Shown here piece after piece: positions 35,301 to 46,463 of a stretch of DNA of 64,000 bases; the first letter of the stretch is position 1, and every line of letters begins with the position of its first letter. The stretch lies in contig NC_047065.1 in assembly GCF_902459465.1 (NCBI RefSeq), positions 12,687,634 to 12,751,633 of the forward strand, in the 5' to 3' direction. The stretch is from Asterias rubens (taxonomy: Eukaryota; Echinodermata; Asteroidea; Forcipulatida; Asteriidae). The position numbers and the translations under genes were made by a program. The notes beneath the pieces were generated by a model. It was not told the DNA's origin. It saw only the letters and a program-made list of their open reading frames with translations, and searched no databases.

Positions 35301-38300
35301 AATTAGCGCCATATGTAAACCAGGCACTATGCCTATGCTTTTACACTTCTCACCATGTTTATATGAGACTTTCAAACATGTCCATGTGATCTCCTTCAGA
35401 CCAATCGGAATGAATTTATAAACTGTCGTGGGTATTTAGGAATAAGTAATGTTTTTTTTTTACATGAAACTTTAAGTGGCCGGTATCCACTGTTTGCTTT
35501 CCAACAAACAAAACTAATAATAAAATGTAGATTAAATAAATTGTAATAATAATAACTGATTGATTTATCCATAGATTCCTTGGTCATCTGTACGCTGCGG
35601 AGGCATTAATCAACATGGACCAGATATCAGAAGCCATCCAGCATCTAGCTCCTGATTCAGTGTGTGATGTATCCGTTGTGCTTCCTGTACTTCCAGAACA
35701 TGGTTAGACGCTTAATTCAGTCTGTTTCATCTGTAGTGTAGTGTTGTATAGTGGATGCATAGAGTTATATATAAGAACTAGAGGGCGCACTGGTGATGCT
35801 TCTTGCACAAACGCATCGGGACCGCCGCAAGGAGACACGCGCGCCATATGATTCTGCACGTGCGCTGAATATGAAGTACACGTTGGAGTTTGTGTTTATA
35901 TAACGCTGACGCAATGCTCATTTGTCAACTTACAAAATGGCCGCACAAACACATGCTAAGCAATGCCTGTTTGTTCAACTTAGGAAATGGGTGCATGCGC
36001 GCATGCCAGTGCGCGTATTTAGGCCAGTGTGCCCTCTAGTTTTTATATAAAACTCTATGAGTGGATGTCTTCGAAAAAAATTGGGAATATTCGGCTTGTG
36101 GGATTTGAACCAACAACCTCTGAATTAACTCGCCGGCACTCTACCAATCAAGCTGTCTAGCCCTTTGTCGGCGGTCTCCCTACTTTGTGAATAGCTTTGT
36201 TCGGGGTTGCCAGTCGGACGCCATAAATTGAACAACCCTAAATCATTTCAAGTTATTATTTGGTATTTGAAATGAAAAAAGTTGCATCCCCTTATAGGTA
36301 ATCTCCTGGCTGCCGCTTCCCAGGTTGTAACGTAAACTTTGGTGTGATGCCTGGCGACTTGGCGGTTGTTAGTTGTATGGCTTCTGACTAACATCCCGAA
36401 CAAAGATATTGACAAAATAGAGAGGTTTAAAAGCTCAGTTGGTAGAGCACCTGCCATTAATCCTGAGGTCATATGTTCAAATCCTGCTCTAGTAATGTTT
36501 TCTTTGTTCAACCCCAAATCAAGAAAATTCACTTATAAAGCATCCTTTATTTTATTTTTAGAAACTAGTTGACATTAGTAAAAGAATATTACAAAAGCAA
36601 TAGTCGTGACTGTTTCATCATGTTGCCATCGTCAAAACCTTTGCTCTCTTACTATTATTAACCTCTGTTAACCTCTTGACCCAGGTGAGAAACAGGGTGA
36701 TAAATCAGACGCAGGTCAGGGTGAAGGTCACGACGGAATGGAGGGACACGTAGCCGTGTCTGAATACTTCCCTGCGTCGATACAGGTCGCCCGGGCCACG
36801 ATGCTCCTTAATCTGGCGTGTGCACACTCGCTGCGTAGTGAATGGGACAAGGCTAGGAAGTGCCTCAAACAGGTAAGTTTGTTTTATGTCGAGCTAGTTT
36901 GAATACCTGAATCTATTTCATATTAATTCAAAGTTCTTAATTTGAATATCTTTTTAATCAATTTCCAAAATAAATTTGTAGTTTGCTTCTGAATCTGGCT
37001 TGCGTACACTCGCTGCATAGTGAATGGGTTGAGGCTAGGAAGTGCCTCAAACAAGTTGTATTTCATGTCACAGGTAGCTCAAAAAGTTCCAAATTCTGAA
37101 TCATTAGTCAGATTAGTTTGTAATTGATCATGATATTCAAGAAAAATTTACAACTTAAAGCTGATGAATTGAAAATTATTGCAGATCAGTTTAAGAGTAG
37201 GGAACTTGCCAAGTTTTGTTTGTGCTTGTAGCCCTTTTCTGCCAAGCAGGCTTTGTCGTGCTTCTCAAAGTCTTGTGTTTTTTTAAAGTTGGGACAGAGT
37301 CAAACTTAGAAAAGTATTCAAGCATGAATTAATTTGTAAGCAGAATTTAACATTAAAACTTCCAACACTGTACATTTTACACCCTGCTGCAAGCAAGGGA
37401 ATAAACCTCTTGATTTATAAACTGAAACTTTGTGTAATTCTGTCGGAGCAAGTTGTCATTTTATCATTTTTTCGCGGTTGACTAATTTCACTTTTATGAT
37501 TTGTGGCTTATACAGACATGCAGTATGTTACCCACCAGTGAGATCCCTCAGCAGGCGCTCTTCCTTGGCATCTATATTGAGTTACAAACAGGTGAGATTT
37601 TGTTGTCCATTTCTCTTCTATAAAATTGCTTACACCCGGAGTGGATTTGGCCATTTTTTCCCTGATGTAATCCTGATTTATATGCAGATCTATCAAGAAA
37701 CATACAAAAAAACAAAGTCGGTGACATTTGTTTTGGGTCGTTAGAAGAAGTAAGAACAAAGTTTGGATGTCCGTTTCGGTTTGTTGGAATAGGCAAGAAA
37801 ACAAATTTGACACCGTTTATTTTGAGCCGTTACACGAAGTAAGAACAAAGTTGATAATGTTCATTTCGGGTCGTGGACGAAGTAAGAACAAAGTTGACGA
37901 TGTTTGTTTTGAGTTGTTAGACGTGTTAGAAGAAAGTTGATGCTGTTCGAGTGAGATCGTTAGATGAAAGAGAATAAAGTTAATGATGTATGTTTCGGTT
38001 GGTTAGATTAAGTAGGAACAAAGTTGATGGTGTTTGTTTTTGGTCAATAGGTGAAGTACAAGCAAAGTTGAACGCGTTAGAATCGGGTCGTTAGTTGAAG
38101 TAGGAGCAAAGTTGATGTTCATTTTGGGTCGATTGACGAAGTAAGAACAAAGTTTTAAACTTTTTTTCATTTTGACATTTCACAAATACAAGCAAAATTG
38201 ATGGCATTGGAATCGGGTTGTTAGGTGAAGTAAGAACATTGTTGCTGACTTTCCTTTTCATATTGACGTTCACAGGTAACCATCAGATAGCATTGCAGAT

Positions 38301-38460
38301 GGTTAAAAAGCAGCAACTGATCCCCTACCTCAAGCCGTCTGAGTCTAAACTGCTCTCCATAGGGACAATGAGTTCCTTCAACAACGGCTCCTCATCCCAG
38401 GGGGTCTTCAGCTCCGGAACCCCCAACAAACGAAACAACAAAGACCCCTGGCAGAAGTAG
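23394..38460 (+). CDS. CNOT10: CCR4-NOT transcription complex subunit 10, complete, 14 coding exons
   Basis: Exons: 23394-23678, 24076-24229, 25693-25844, 26625-26702, 27842-27925, 28697-28949, 29050-29258, 30925-31049, 32194-32364, 33429-33617, 35575-35702, 36685-36872, 37516-37591, 38276-38460; 2277 nt, 758 aa (human 744). Every intron is GT..AG and the frame is kept throughout. Diagnostic stretches shared with human CNOT10 include the N-terminal [17 protein letters not shown] region, [74 protein letters not shown] and [10 protein letters not shown]. The protein is a chain of TPR-type helical repeats. In the family it pairs with CNOT11 and docks on the CNOT1 N-terminus as a module of the CCR4-NOT deadenylase, acting in mRNA decay. 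The start has a good context (AACATGG). A probable 5' UTR acceptor (TTTCTTTCAG) ends at 23116. The C-terminus after about residue 720 is serine/asparagine-rich and not conserved with human. Confidence 0.96.
24609..24978 (-). mobile_element. Family-A MITE in CNOT10 intron 2
   Basis: Near full length, reverse orientation, TTAA on both sides; a short internal duplication of ATTTGATTTC lies near 24770. Confidence 0.85.
26035..26590. mobile_element. Hairpin element in CNOT10 intron 3
   Basis: 26036-26213 is an imperfect palindrome built on GTGGTTTAAACC and TTTTCAACTAGTGG. A further part with CACGCCCATGTTATAACAC and GGTATTTATGAA follows. The same parts occur in the opposite order at 30560-30900. 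Confidence 0.65.
26924..27305. mobile_element. Family-C hairpin MITE (TTAA flanked)
   Basis: Long inverted ends: AGGAACACGTTGCCTTGGAT at the left and GATCCAAGGCACCGTGTTCCT at the right with TTAA outside. AAAACCACACAA and ATAAATGGCCGAC pair internally. 382 bp, non-coding, CNOT10 intron 4. Confidence 0.85.
27366..27747 (+). mobile_element. Family-A MITE in CNOT10 intron 4
   Basis: Full-length copy with a poly-A expansion near the left end; it ends about 95 bp before the exon 5 acceptor. Left flank TTGA, right flank TTAA. Confidence 0.85.
28069..28423. mobile_element. Family-D MITE in CNOT10 intron 5
   Basis: Second copy of the element at 10864-11163. It carries an additional central hairpin around AAAATAATTTTCGT. 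Confidence 0.8.
29490..29517 (+). repeat. (TAATC)n microsatellite
   Basis: About five TCTAA/TAATC units; followed by a duplicated GAATTGAATGACCTTTTGG (29540-29590). Confidence 0.85.
29630..30200 (-). repeat. Dispersed satellite units, reverse orientation, with an S2 SINE fragment inside
   Basis: GTCAACCCTCCT..., TACTGTCTGACC and CAATATCATC repeat here in the opposite sense to 7250-7680. A fragment of the S2 SINE body lies at about 29883-30010. CNOT10 intron 7. Confidence 0.65.
30212..30480 (-). repeat. tRNA-derived SINE (S4 type)
   Basis: The minus strand opens with GTCAAGTGGTTAGACTGCAG and GGTTCGAATCCC, typical A and B boxes. The acceptor stem does not pair, so it is a SINE head rather than a tRNA gene. 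The body ends in a (TTTG)n-like run near 30215. Confidence 0.65.
30560..30900. mobile_element. Hairpin element, second copy, ends at the CNOT10 exon 8 acceptor region
   Basis: It shares GAATCAAAGTGTGTTGAATC, GTGGTTTAAACCCG and CACACATTGATTCCC with 26035-26590. Its right end is about 25 bp from the exon 8 acceptor. Confidence 0.65.
31479..31828 (+). mobile_element. Family-A MITE in CNOT10 intron 8
   Basis: TTAA on both sides. The central palindrome has lost one arm, making it about 30 bp short. Confidence 0.85.
32368..32560 (-). mobile_element. Penelope-like-type terminal fragment with hammerhead-like motif
   Basis: The minus strand carries GAAGACGATCAG, then CTGATCGAAACGTCGAG at 32495-32528. 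This resembles the stem II and GAAA part of the hammerhead motifs reported in Penelope-like elements; the expected CUGA reads CAGA. GTAGGATTTGAAACTTTGCA near 32377 is repeated at 32048 on the other side of exon 9. Assignment to Penelope-like elements is from memory. Confidence 0.45.
33211..33232 (+). repeat. Poly-C tract
   Basis: A run of about 24 C in CNOT10 intron 9; the exact length in an assembly is unreliable. Confidence 0.9.
33688..33955 (+). repeat. Tandem duplication, ~131 bp unit, in CNOT10 intron 10
   Basis: TTTGCCCTACAAGATGGC, GTGCCATAGAAATCAAAC and CTGCATGTTTCTTTGATG appear twice in the same order, with the first motif starting a third unit. A short (TG)n lies inside each unit. 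It starts about 70 bp after the exon 10 donor. Confidence 0.85.
34453..34830 (-). mobile_element. Family-A MITE in CNOT10 intron 10
   Basis: Full-length reverse copy with TTAA on both sides. A diverged relative fills 34143-34448 directly to its left (CCATTGGACACTTTCGGTAA start). Confidence 0.85.
34968..35195 (+). repeat. Minisatellite, ~22 bp unit
   Basis: About ten units of the type GTCACGTTTAGATTTTCCAT with TACT linkers, degenerate towards the right end. CNOT10 intron 10. Confidence 0.85.
35755..36063. mobile_element. MITE with GCATAGAGTTATATATAAGA ends
   Basis: The left end runs through AACTAGAGGGCGCACTGG and the right end CCAGTGTGCCCTCTAGTT is its inverse. The interior holds paired CAACTTACAAAATGG and CAACTTAGGAAATGG. 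CNOT10 intron 11; a fragment lies near 25500-25650. Confidence 0.7.
36394..36545 (+). repeat. tRNA-derived SINE (S3 type)
   Basis: Box A AGCTCAGTTGGTAGAGC and box B TGTTCAAATCC are well kept, followed by CTTTGTTCAACCCCAAATC. A reverse relative covers 36080-36250. CNOT10 intron 11. Confidence 0.7.
36985..37068 (+). pseudogene. Decayed partial duplicate of CNOT10 exon 12
   Basis: It repeats the last ~70 bp of exon 12 and the start of its intron: CTCGCTGCATAGTGAATGG and GCTAGGAAGTGCCTCAAACA, against exon 12 at about 36803-36890. Read in the exon frame it is still open ([13 protein letters not shown]...CLKQ), but the donor CAG|GTAAGT has become CAAGTTGTA, so it should not splice. Confidence 0.8.
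37705..38250 (+). repeat. Minisatellite, ~55 bp unit, in the last CNOT10 intron
   Basis: About nine to ten degenerate units of GAAGTAAGAACAAAGTTGAT plus GTTTGTTTTGGGTCGTTAG. It fills nearly the whole intron between exons 13 and 14. Confidence 0.8.
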
Positions 38461-38620
38461 AGATAGCGGTGATGTAGACGCCATGTTTTATTTGTTTTTT
38501 ATTTGAGACATCATTCTGTGATTGCTTAGAAATGTTTACTAATCCTCCGTCTTTTTTTTTGGTGACATTATGGCTACCTGGTACATAGATCTATCCGGGA
38601 ACCCGAGTTCATCCAGAAAC

Positions 38621-40235
38621 TACAGGGTACATCCTAATACTAATGGGTACATCCTGATAATGATGGGTACATGCGAATAAAACTGGGTACATCAGAATAC
38701 AACTGGGTACATCAGAATACTATCGGGTACATCGGAATACAACTGGGTACATCAGAATACTATCGGGTACATCGGAATACAACTGGGTACATCAGAATAC
38801 TATCGGGTACATCGGAATACAACTGGGTACATCACAACACAACTGGGTACATCTGAATACTACCGGGTACATCAGAACACAACTGGGTACATCAGAATAC
38901 AACTGGGTACATCAGAATACTATCGGGTACATCGGAATACAACTGGGTACATCAGAATACTATCGGGTACATCAGAATACAACTGGGTACATCAGAATAC
39001 AATCGGGTACATCAGAATACTACCGGGTACATCGGAATACAACTGGGAACATCAGAATACTATCGGGTACATCGGAATACTACCGGGTACATCGGAATAC
39101 AACTGGGAACATCAGAATACTACCAAGTACATTAGAATACTACTGGGTACACCAGAATACTAACCGGTACATCGGAACACTACCGGGTACATCAGAATAC
39201 AACTGGGTACGTCCGAATACTACCTGGTACATCGGAATACAACTGGGTACATCTGAATACTACCGGGTACATCACAACACAACTGGGTACATCCGAATAC
39301 TACTACTTACATTAGAATACTACTGAGTACATCTGAATACTACCTGGTACATCACAACACAACTGGGTACATCCGAATACTACCTGGTACATCAGAATAC
39401 AACTGGGTACATTAGAATACTACATCCTAATACTAATGGGTACATGCGAATAAAACTGGGTACACCATAAAACTACTAGGTACATCGGAATACAACTGGG
39501 TACATCCGAATACTACTGGGTACATTGGAATAGTACTGGGTACATCGGAATACAACTGGGTACATCCGAATACTACTGGGTACATTGGAATAGTACTGGG
39601 TACAAATACTACTGGGTACATCCGAATACTACCAGGTACATTGGAATAGTACTGGGTACATCCGAATACTACCAGGTACATTGGAATAGTACTGGGTACA
39701 TCCGAATACTACCGGGTACTTTGGAATAGTACTGGGTACATCCGAATACTACCGGGTACTTTGGAATAGTACTGGGTACATCCGAATACTACCAGGTACA
39801 TTGGAATAGTACTGGGAACATCCGAATACTACCGGGTACATTGGAATAGTACTGGGTACATCCGAATACTACCAGGTACATTGGAATAGTACTGGGTACA
39901 TCCGAATACTACCGGGTACTTTGGAATAGTACTGGGTACATCCGAATACTACCGGGTACTTTGGAATAGTACTGGGTACATCCGAATACTACCAGGTACA
40001 TTGGAATAGTACTGGGAACATCCGAATACTACCGGGTACATTGGAATAGTACTGGGTACATCCGAATACTACCAGGTACATTGGAATAGTACTGGGTACA
40101 TCCGAATACTACTGGGTACATTGGAATAGTACTGGGTACATCCGAATACTACTGGGTACATTGGAATAGTACTGGGTACATCCGAATACTACCGGGTACA
40201 TTGGAATAGTACTGGGTACAAATACTACTGGGTAC
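38621..40235 (+). repeat. 1.6 kb minisatellite, 20 bp unit with 40 bp and 200 bp higher-order repeats
   Basis: The basic unit is AACTGGGTACATCAGAATAC. The left half alternates single 20-mers; from about 39470 the pattern is a 40 bp dimer (TCCGAATACTACCRGGTACA plus TTGGAATAGTACTGGGTACA). 39661-39900 is identical to 39861-40100, a 200 bp higher-order period. It begins about 160 bp after the CNOT10 stop, possibly inside the 3' UTR. Confidence 0.97.
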
Positions 40236-40689
40236 ATCAGAACATGACCAGATAAAATATTCTATTCAAAAATTGTATGCAAAATATCCAGACATTAAAA
40301 TATGCCTTTGGTGACCATAAATGTTTATTTAATCAATTATATTTGGCTTTATCAGTTGGGCAATTATTGAGGTGCACAACAACATTTGCAATTTTTTTCT
40401 CAGTTTTAGTCTAAAGTTTCCTCTCTTCCTGTCATTCTCATTAAAAAATAGAAAGATTGTCGCCGAATTTGTACAAATGTTGAGGTAAATTTACTTCACT
40501 TCTCGGTATGTATGATACTGTATTGATGTGTAAATACCAGCGGTGTAATTAATTGTACAGAGACAATATGTGTCACCACCTTTTGAGACATAGCATCTTC
40601 CTAGTATATCACCATTCGAGGTGATGAAAATAACTGTTTTTGGAATCGGAGGAGACTCTCCTATCTGAAGTAGGAACATACTTCTAGGC

Positions 40690-40805
40690 AGACATATGCC
40701 TATTTACGCCTGTATACCCCTACGCCTCCTAACTCTTACATACTCCTACATATGCCTACGTACACCTATGTACGCCTACGTACACCTATGTATGCCTACA
40801 TTCGC
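40690..40805 (+). repeat. Short tandem repeat of CCTAYGTACR type
   Basis: Units of 10-12 bp such as GCCTACGTACACCTATGTAC; degenerate at both ends. Confidence 0.8.
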
Positions 40806-41369
40806 CTTTTTAAACTAACATAGGCCTAGCAATATTTTTTCTGACAATTTCTTTTTGTGCTTTACAATTTTATTAAATTAGGTCTTTGTTCATTTATTCT
40901 TTTTTGTTGTTGATTGGAAGTGAAAACATGAACTTCGCTAATTTAAGGCCAAAATATTGTGGCTGGAATTCGCTGAAATGAATTAGACTTTATGCAGTGT
41001 TTTGAAGTGGCATTTGTGGCTATGGCTGTTGCTAAATGTGTTGCCCTGGGCATCCTATGGCTAAATGCTTGTTCACATGACGAGCAAGCCGCAGTTGCAG
41101 CCACTACGACCTACGTCTCTATTGCTCTTCATAGGTGAATAACTTACTTTACAAGCTTTTACTCATAGAGCTGTGACATGACCGAGTGGCAAACATTGAG
41201 GTTATTTCTTGCTCAACACATTTTAAAAGTACCTCCACTGTGAAAACTTCTTCTTTGATATGATTTTTGGGGGGATTGGAATCTTGATTTTGATACTGTT
41301 GTCAGAGTGAATAAGGAACCAGGACGTTCACATGTTTTTGTGTTTTTCATGCTTGCCCACATTGCTTAA

Positions 41370-41600
41370 ATGGTAAAACACTATTGGTAATTGTCAAAGA
41401 CTAGCCTTCAAATTTGGTGTATCTCAACATTTGCATAAAATAACAAACCTGTAAAAATTTGAGCTCAAGCGGCCATCGAACTTCAGAGGGAGCCGTTTCT
41501 CACAATGTTGTATACTATCAACCTCTCCCCATTACTCGTCACCAAGTAAGGTTTTATGCTAATAATTATTTCAAGTAATTACCAATAGTGTCCACTGCCT
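41370..41600 (+). mobile_element. Family-A MITE, deleted copy
   Basis: Both ends remain and the central palindrome is missing. TTAA on both sides. Confidence 0.8.
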
Positions 41601-43249
41601 TTAATATTGGCCTGCCTGTCTTCAGCACAGACATTGGTTCATTGTTTCGGGTTTAAATCTTAGAAATAAAACCCCGGTAAAAAACGCTCGGCTCGCTCAC
41701 GTCTTCAGTCTGCTGCCCCCAGTATCGTCTGTGAATAAAGAATCAGTTAACAAGATGACATCATCTGTAGGTATAACCGATTAACCATTTGACCCCTGGC
41801 ATGGGCTGGCCGCCATCACTGAGGTCAATCACCGGAAACGTCCACTTGACTTGCTGTGCACAACTTTCAGCCAGTCTTAATTCATTATTGACCTCAGTGA
41901 GGGCGCTATTCTGAGCTTGTGATGTTGTATGCAAGGGTGTCTAGAGGAAACTTTTACTTTTGCCGGAAAAACAAAATGGCTGCCTCACGGTATCATTGCT
42001 CTCGGCACTCTCTTGGCTCTGTTTCTATGGGAAAAGCCATGAAAACTGTGCTGATTTGTGTCTTACTTTTATGATTGAATGATTTTCGTCATAAAGACAT
42101 GAAATTATTACCATGTCTTGTCTTCCATTGATGTACTGTTGGAGTATTTATTTAACTGTCGACTGTCGACTCTCTCATACTGTTAACCACAGAGGTTGAT
42201 AAACAGCCCTCTTAATTTTTTTCCTGAATATATGGCCGTTTCCAAATCGGCGCCTATGGCTTCGGCTATGACTGTTGCTATGGGCGTGTCTAAGGATGCC
42301 CCATACTTCAACACATGATGACCCCCCCCCATAGCCTGAGCCACCAATTTGGACACTGCCTAGTTCTCTTGAATAATCGTAGTATGAATATCCATATATG
42401 TATCCAGACTATTAAAATAAGAATCAAGAAATAAGAATGTCCTTTTGGAAACCCTGGCTTGGGCTCGGGCTTTCCAGTTTTGGCTGAAGCTCTAGATTAA
42501 AGGCCTGCAGCCGATTTCACGAAACTTTACGCAACTGTGTAAGTCCACGCGTTTTCTTTGCGTCGTTATCGTTATGGTTATCGCTGCAGTGTGACTGGGC
42601 CTTAAACTCTTGCTCGGGCTCTTGCTTAGGCTTAGGCTCCTGGCTTAGGCTTAATGTTACCCAGCAAGTTTACCAACCAGTTGAAACCATTCAGCTGTTT
42701 TGTAAGGTGTGGCACAACTGTGCACTGAACCAACAGTGTATATATGTGTGTACTTTGTCTTAGTTCAAGACATTTCTTGTTTTCCTTTCACGCACAGCGC
42801 AGTCGATGTGGGGCTGTTGTTGAGTTGGCAGCACTTTGTGTGAGAGGTAAACGAGAAACGTTTTGCACCAAGACTAGTGTGTACTGTGTGTGGATGCAAC
42901 TTACCAGATGATAATATATTATTGCAGGCTGGCATAGTTTATCCATGGTTTATCCATCATTCAAAACCACTTTGGATGAAATTGAATAGTCAGATAGTTG
43001 TGGGGGCTAGAGCCATTACTCTCTTGATAATATAGTGTATTTCGGGACTTTGATTTAGAGTGTGTGTAGTCAATAATTTTTTAACATGCTTGCGAGTTAT
43101 GTAAAGATTCAAATTTGTTGAATAAATTTAATAAAGAAATACAGCGGGTATGTTTTGAAAAAAACCACATAATGCATATTTTCAGTTATTTGTTGTTGTC
43201 AACGTGTTCCTCCAGCTCCTGTAGGTGTGGCATGTTGTGGCAGAGCGGT

Positions 43250-43480
43250 CTTGTTCACCAAACTCTCAAGCTATAGAGTTGTCGGCAGACGAGTGTGGGA
43301 TGGAATCCCGGTCACGACGCTGACGCTTGTGCCCTTGAGCAAGGCACCTAAATTGGTTCCGGAGTTGGGAAAGTGGTGCATTCTGCTTTACCAGCCAGAC
43401 TCCTAGAGACAATACCCATGATGTCAATCTTATGGTTTGCAGGACTGTGAAGGGGATAACTCTGTTTCAACCTCGGAAGT
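43250..43480 (+). repeat. S2-type SINE copy
   Basis: A box-B-like GATGGAATCCCGGTCACGAC is followed by CCTTGAGCAAGGCACCTAAA and a body similar to other S2 copies read in plus orientation. Confidence 0.6.
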
Positions 43481-44302
43481 AGGTGTCACATGCCCCTTTT
43501 ATTATTTTTTCCGTTTCCAAATGTTTTTTTAATATTTTTTTTATACACATAAGTGACTTCTTTACAAATTTCCACATAAAAACGATTCAAAATTGTTTTT
43601 TACATGGCGAATAATGTCATGATGTTTACAATAATTCAATTCAAGTATTGAACTAGCTACCCCATATCAATTTCAGATTTCTTGAGTCTATAAAACACCT
43701 ATTTGAACATGTTAATTAAATGTTTGGGTCAAGTCTGCCCCAGATCGCCCGCCCCTAGCATACTCAAACGTCCTCTTCCCTCGTTCACCACATGTAGTAT
43801 CCAGGAATCAACATGCACACAAATAATACAGAAAAACACACTTCAATGTATGAACAACTTGTATCTTTTAATTAATGAACTTCATTTTTCAAGATCATAC
43901 ATGTATATTACAAGAATAACTTCTTTGGCTGCTTTGAGCTGCCAGGTCACAGCAACGAGTCATTTCACAATTATCAGGGACGAGAAATTTCAGACTTTTA
44001 TTTGAATTCAGACTTTTATTCTGTCTGCCTTGAGAAGAAAATCAGATGTTATTTTTTTCAGATGTGGATAAATTGTGCTCTTATACACTGTTCCCAAAAG
44101 CTCGGAGGAATCTATAGCTCCAGGGGTTAGCAAAATGTGGAAAAGGCCATCCCCGAAATCTTAGTTTCTTATCTTTTTGTCGGTGACGACTCTCACTCCT
44201 AAATGATGCAGTTGAGATCATATCTTGAGTACAATCTTTAAAACAAATGCCATTGGCACATTTTACAAAGATTGCGTCGTTGTGTTTTCATCTGTTCACA
44301 AG

Positions 44303-44493
44303 GGCCATGTCACACGAGGCAATTTACAGGCAACCAGTTCAAGCAATCTCAAAGAAGAGAATCCAATCACATTGGAATGTTCACAACCACATTATTCATT
44401 GGGATTGAAGACTCATGTGCTCCAAAAAGGTCATGTAGCATGCACTGCAGCATGGTGTCTCCAAGTTGGCTGTAAAAGTTGCCTGGTGTGCCA
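44303..44493. mobile_element. Hairpin MITE with GTCACACGAGGCAA ends
   Basis: CACGAGGCAATTTACAGGC and AACCAG at the left match the inverted GGCTGTAAAAGTTGCCTGGTG at the right. Related sequence lies at 545-720. Confidence 0.65.
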
Positions 44494-44845
44494 AGGCCCT
44501 TCCTAAGGGATGTTACATCCTTGTTCAATTTTGCAAGAATGTTTGCATGGCTAAAATGTATGATCCGAAACATGTACATATTATTGCCTGTATTAGATTT
44601 GTTACTGTGGGAAGAAATCAACCTTGATATAGACCATGTAACCTTTTTTTTGGTTTTTTTTACAAAAAGAGCAACATTTAACATTCCAGTGCATTTTCAG
44701 GCAGGCAGGATACTGCACTGGTCATAATGGAAAATTGTACATAATTTTGATCATAAACTACCACACAAAATCAGAAACTATAAAAGTTTTTAAAATGTGC
44801 ACCCTTTTTCCATATATTTTGATATAAAACAAAAGGCGCAATCTC

Positions 44846-44954
44846 CATAAGCCTTTTTGAGGTATGGCAGACGTGATAGGAGTATACTGTTTGGTTTGGG
44901 TGTAGATTACCCAAACCTGAAGGTGTTGTACGCCATTTCTCAAAAAGGCTTATG
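44846..44954. mobile_element. Family-E hairpin MITE, second copy
   Basis: CATAAGCCTTTTTGAG at the left and CTCAAAAAGGCTTATG at the right; TTTGGGTGTAGATTACCCAAA forms the inner stem. Confidence 0.85.
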
Positions 44955-46463
44955 AAATTGGCACTCAGTACACAGTGTGCCGAGATAAGTGTATGTGATG
45001 CACTTAAAACAATAAATGGTCCATAAGGTTATGATTAGATTAGAAATGGTTTTATTTCTGCCTCAATAAAGCTGTGTACACATTGTGGCTGGCTCTGTGG
45101 CTCTTGTAATGCCAGTGTGAAAAGTCACATGATCTATAGTCTTGTTGACGTTGTTGCCGAGACCTGACAGCTCAGTCATTATTGGCAAGATAATCAGTCA
45201 TTAATCTTATTCACAAACATTTCATTTTAGCTAAAAACCTGTTTTTTTTTTTTATTTAATGATAAAAATATAAAAAGCTCTGCATAGATACTTTTCACTA
45301 TCAGTTAAAACTTGCTTTAAAACTTAGTTGAAAACTCTGCACACCCGTATGCGTTTTTTCCCTAGATTGTTTTTCAAATGTTCCGTTTTTGTTTTTGCAG
45401 TTTATGTTCAATATGATTGATTGATTTATTGATTTTGTTTGGGGCAAGAGAAGGCATTCTTCGGCATCCTGTAAAAATACAAAATTATAATTTATACACA
45501 AAATTGGTTGTTGGCACGATGTTTTAAATAGAACTTACAACTCAGTTTACAGAGTAGCACCACAGGACATCTTTTAAGAAAGCTCAGAAAAAAATTACTT
45601 TAACCAATCAAACTTAATTGTTTACCTAACTCGCAGTTATTTGTTTGTTTTATTTTCCTGAAATAAGTGGGGAAAATGGTGACTTGAGACACTAAACCAT
45701 TGTTGTTTAATACAAAAAATTAATTGAAAAAAAAAAAAAATCTAAAACATTTGTAACAGAACTTTCTGTACAAGTTTATCACTGCACTGTTAAAGATTCG
45801 TTTAATTCGTGCAAATAAATTTCCTATTAAGGGGTCCGAACACCACAGTTAAAGCTTATATAACAAAAATTATTTATTGTGACAGCAATTTATCTTCAAC
45901 ATTAAAATAAAATTAACAAATATTTCCGGTAACAGATTTTGTGCAATACGACACTTTTCAAGAGAATGAATATCAAATTTTATAAAGATCATGTTGGAGC
46001 AATTTTAAAAAAAGTATTGCGTAGACACGAGTACAAACTAGTGTTAACACGGGCAACCTACATGTAATTGTCAAACAGCAAGGGTCATTGACCAAGTCTG
46101 AGGTCAAGGGTTAGCTTAGGTCATCCTGCAGATTGAGATCAATGTACTAGCTTTCCGAACCCCTAAACTTCTGTGATTATAAAACTCAACTCAAGTCAAT
46201 CTTGAAATGGGGTGAATTTTCATTGTTATACATGTAGAACAATGAAACAATAGGCTAATTCCTTATTGGTTTTTAGGCATAGTGCAATCAAAAAAATTCT
46301 TTTAATGGCGAGTGTTCGCGGTTACGATCCCAGACTCCCACAGAGCAACTGAAATGGGTCTTAAATATTTAATTGCGAAGGATTAGTCTGGTGACTATGA
46401 AAGTTATTCACCACTTTGCCATGCCTAATGCCTGGGTATCTAAACAAAGATGGCTGTGGCAGT

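Larger units (their letters stand above)
38461..46463. other. Convergent intergenic region between CNOT10 and PPIB
   Basis: It includes both 3' UTRs, whose ends I cannot place. Recognised contents: the minisatellite at 38621-40235, a short pyrimidine repeat at 40690-40805, a family-A MITE, an S2 SINE, a hairpin element near 44303-44493 and a family-E MITE. The rest (about 40.8-41.3, 41.6-42.9 and 45.0-46.4 kb) shows no gene. Confidence 0.6.

Noticed and set aside
38671-39681. Open frames rich in GTSEYNWVHQNT or its reverse-strand equivalent
   Set aside because: They are direct translations of the 20 bp minisatellite, which stays open only because the unit lacks stops in some frames.
38621-40235. 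Regular repeats resembling a CRISPR array
   Set aside because: The units are contiguous without unique spacers, and this is animal nuclear DNA.
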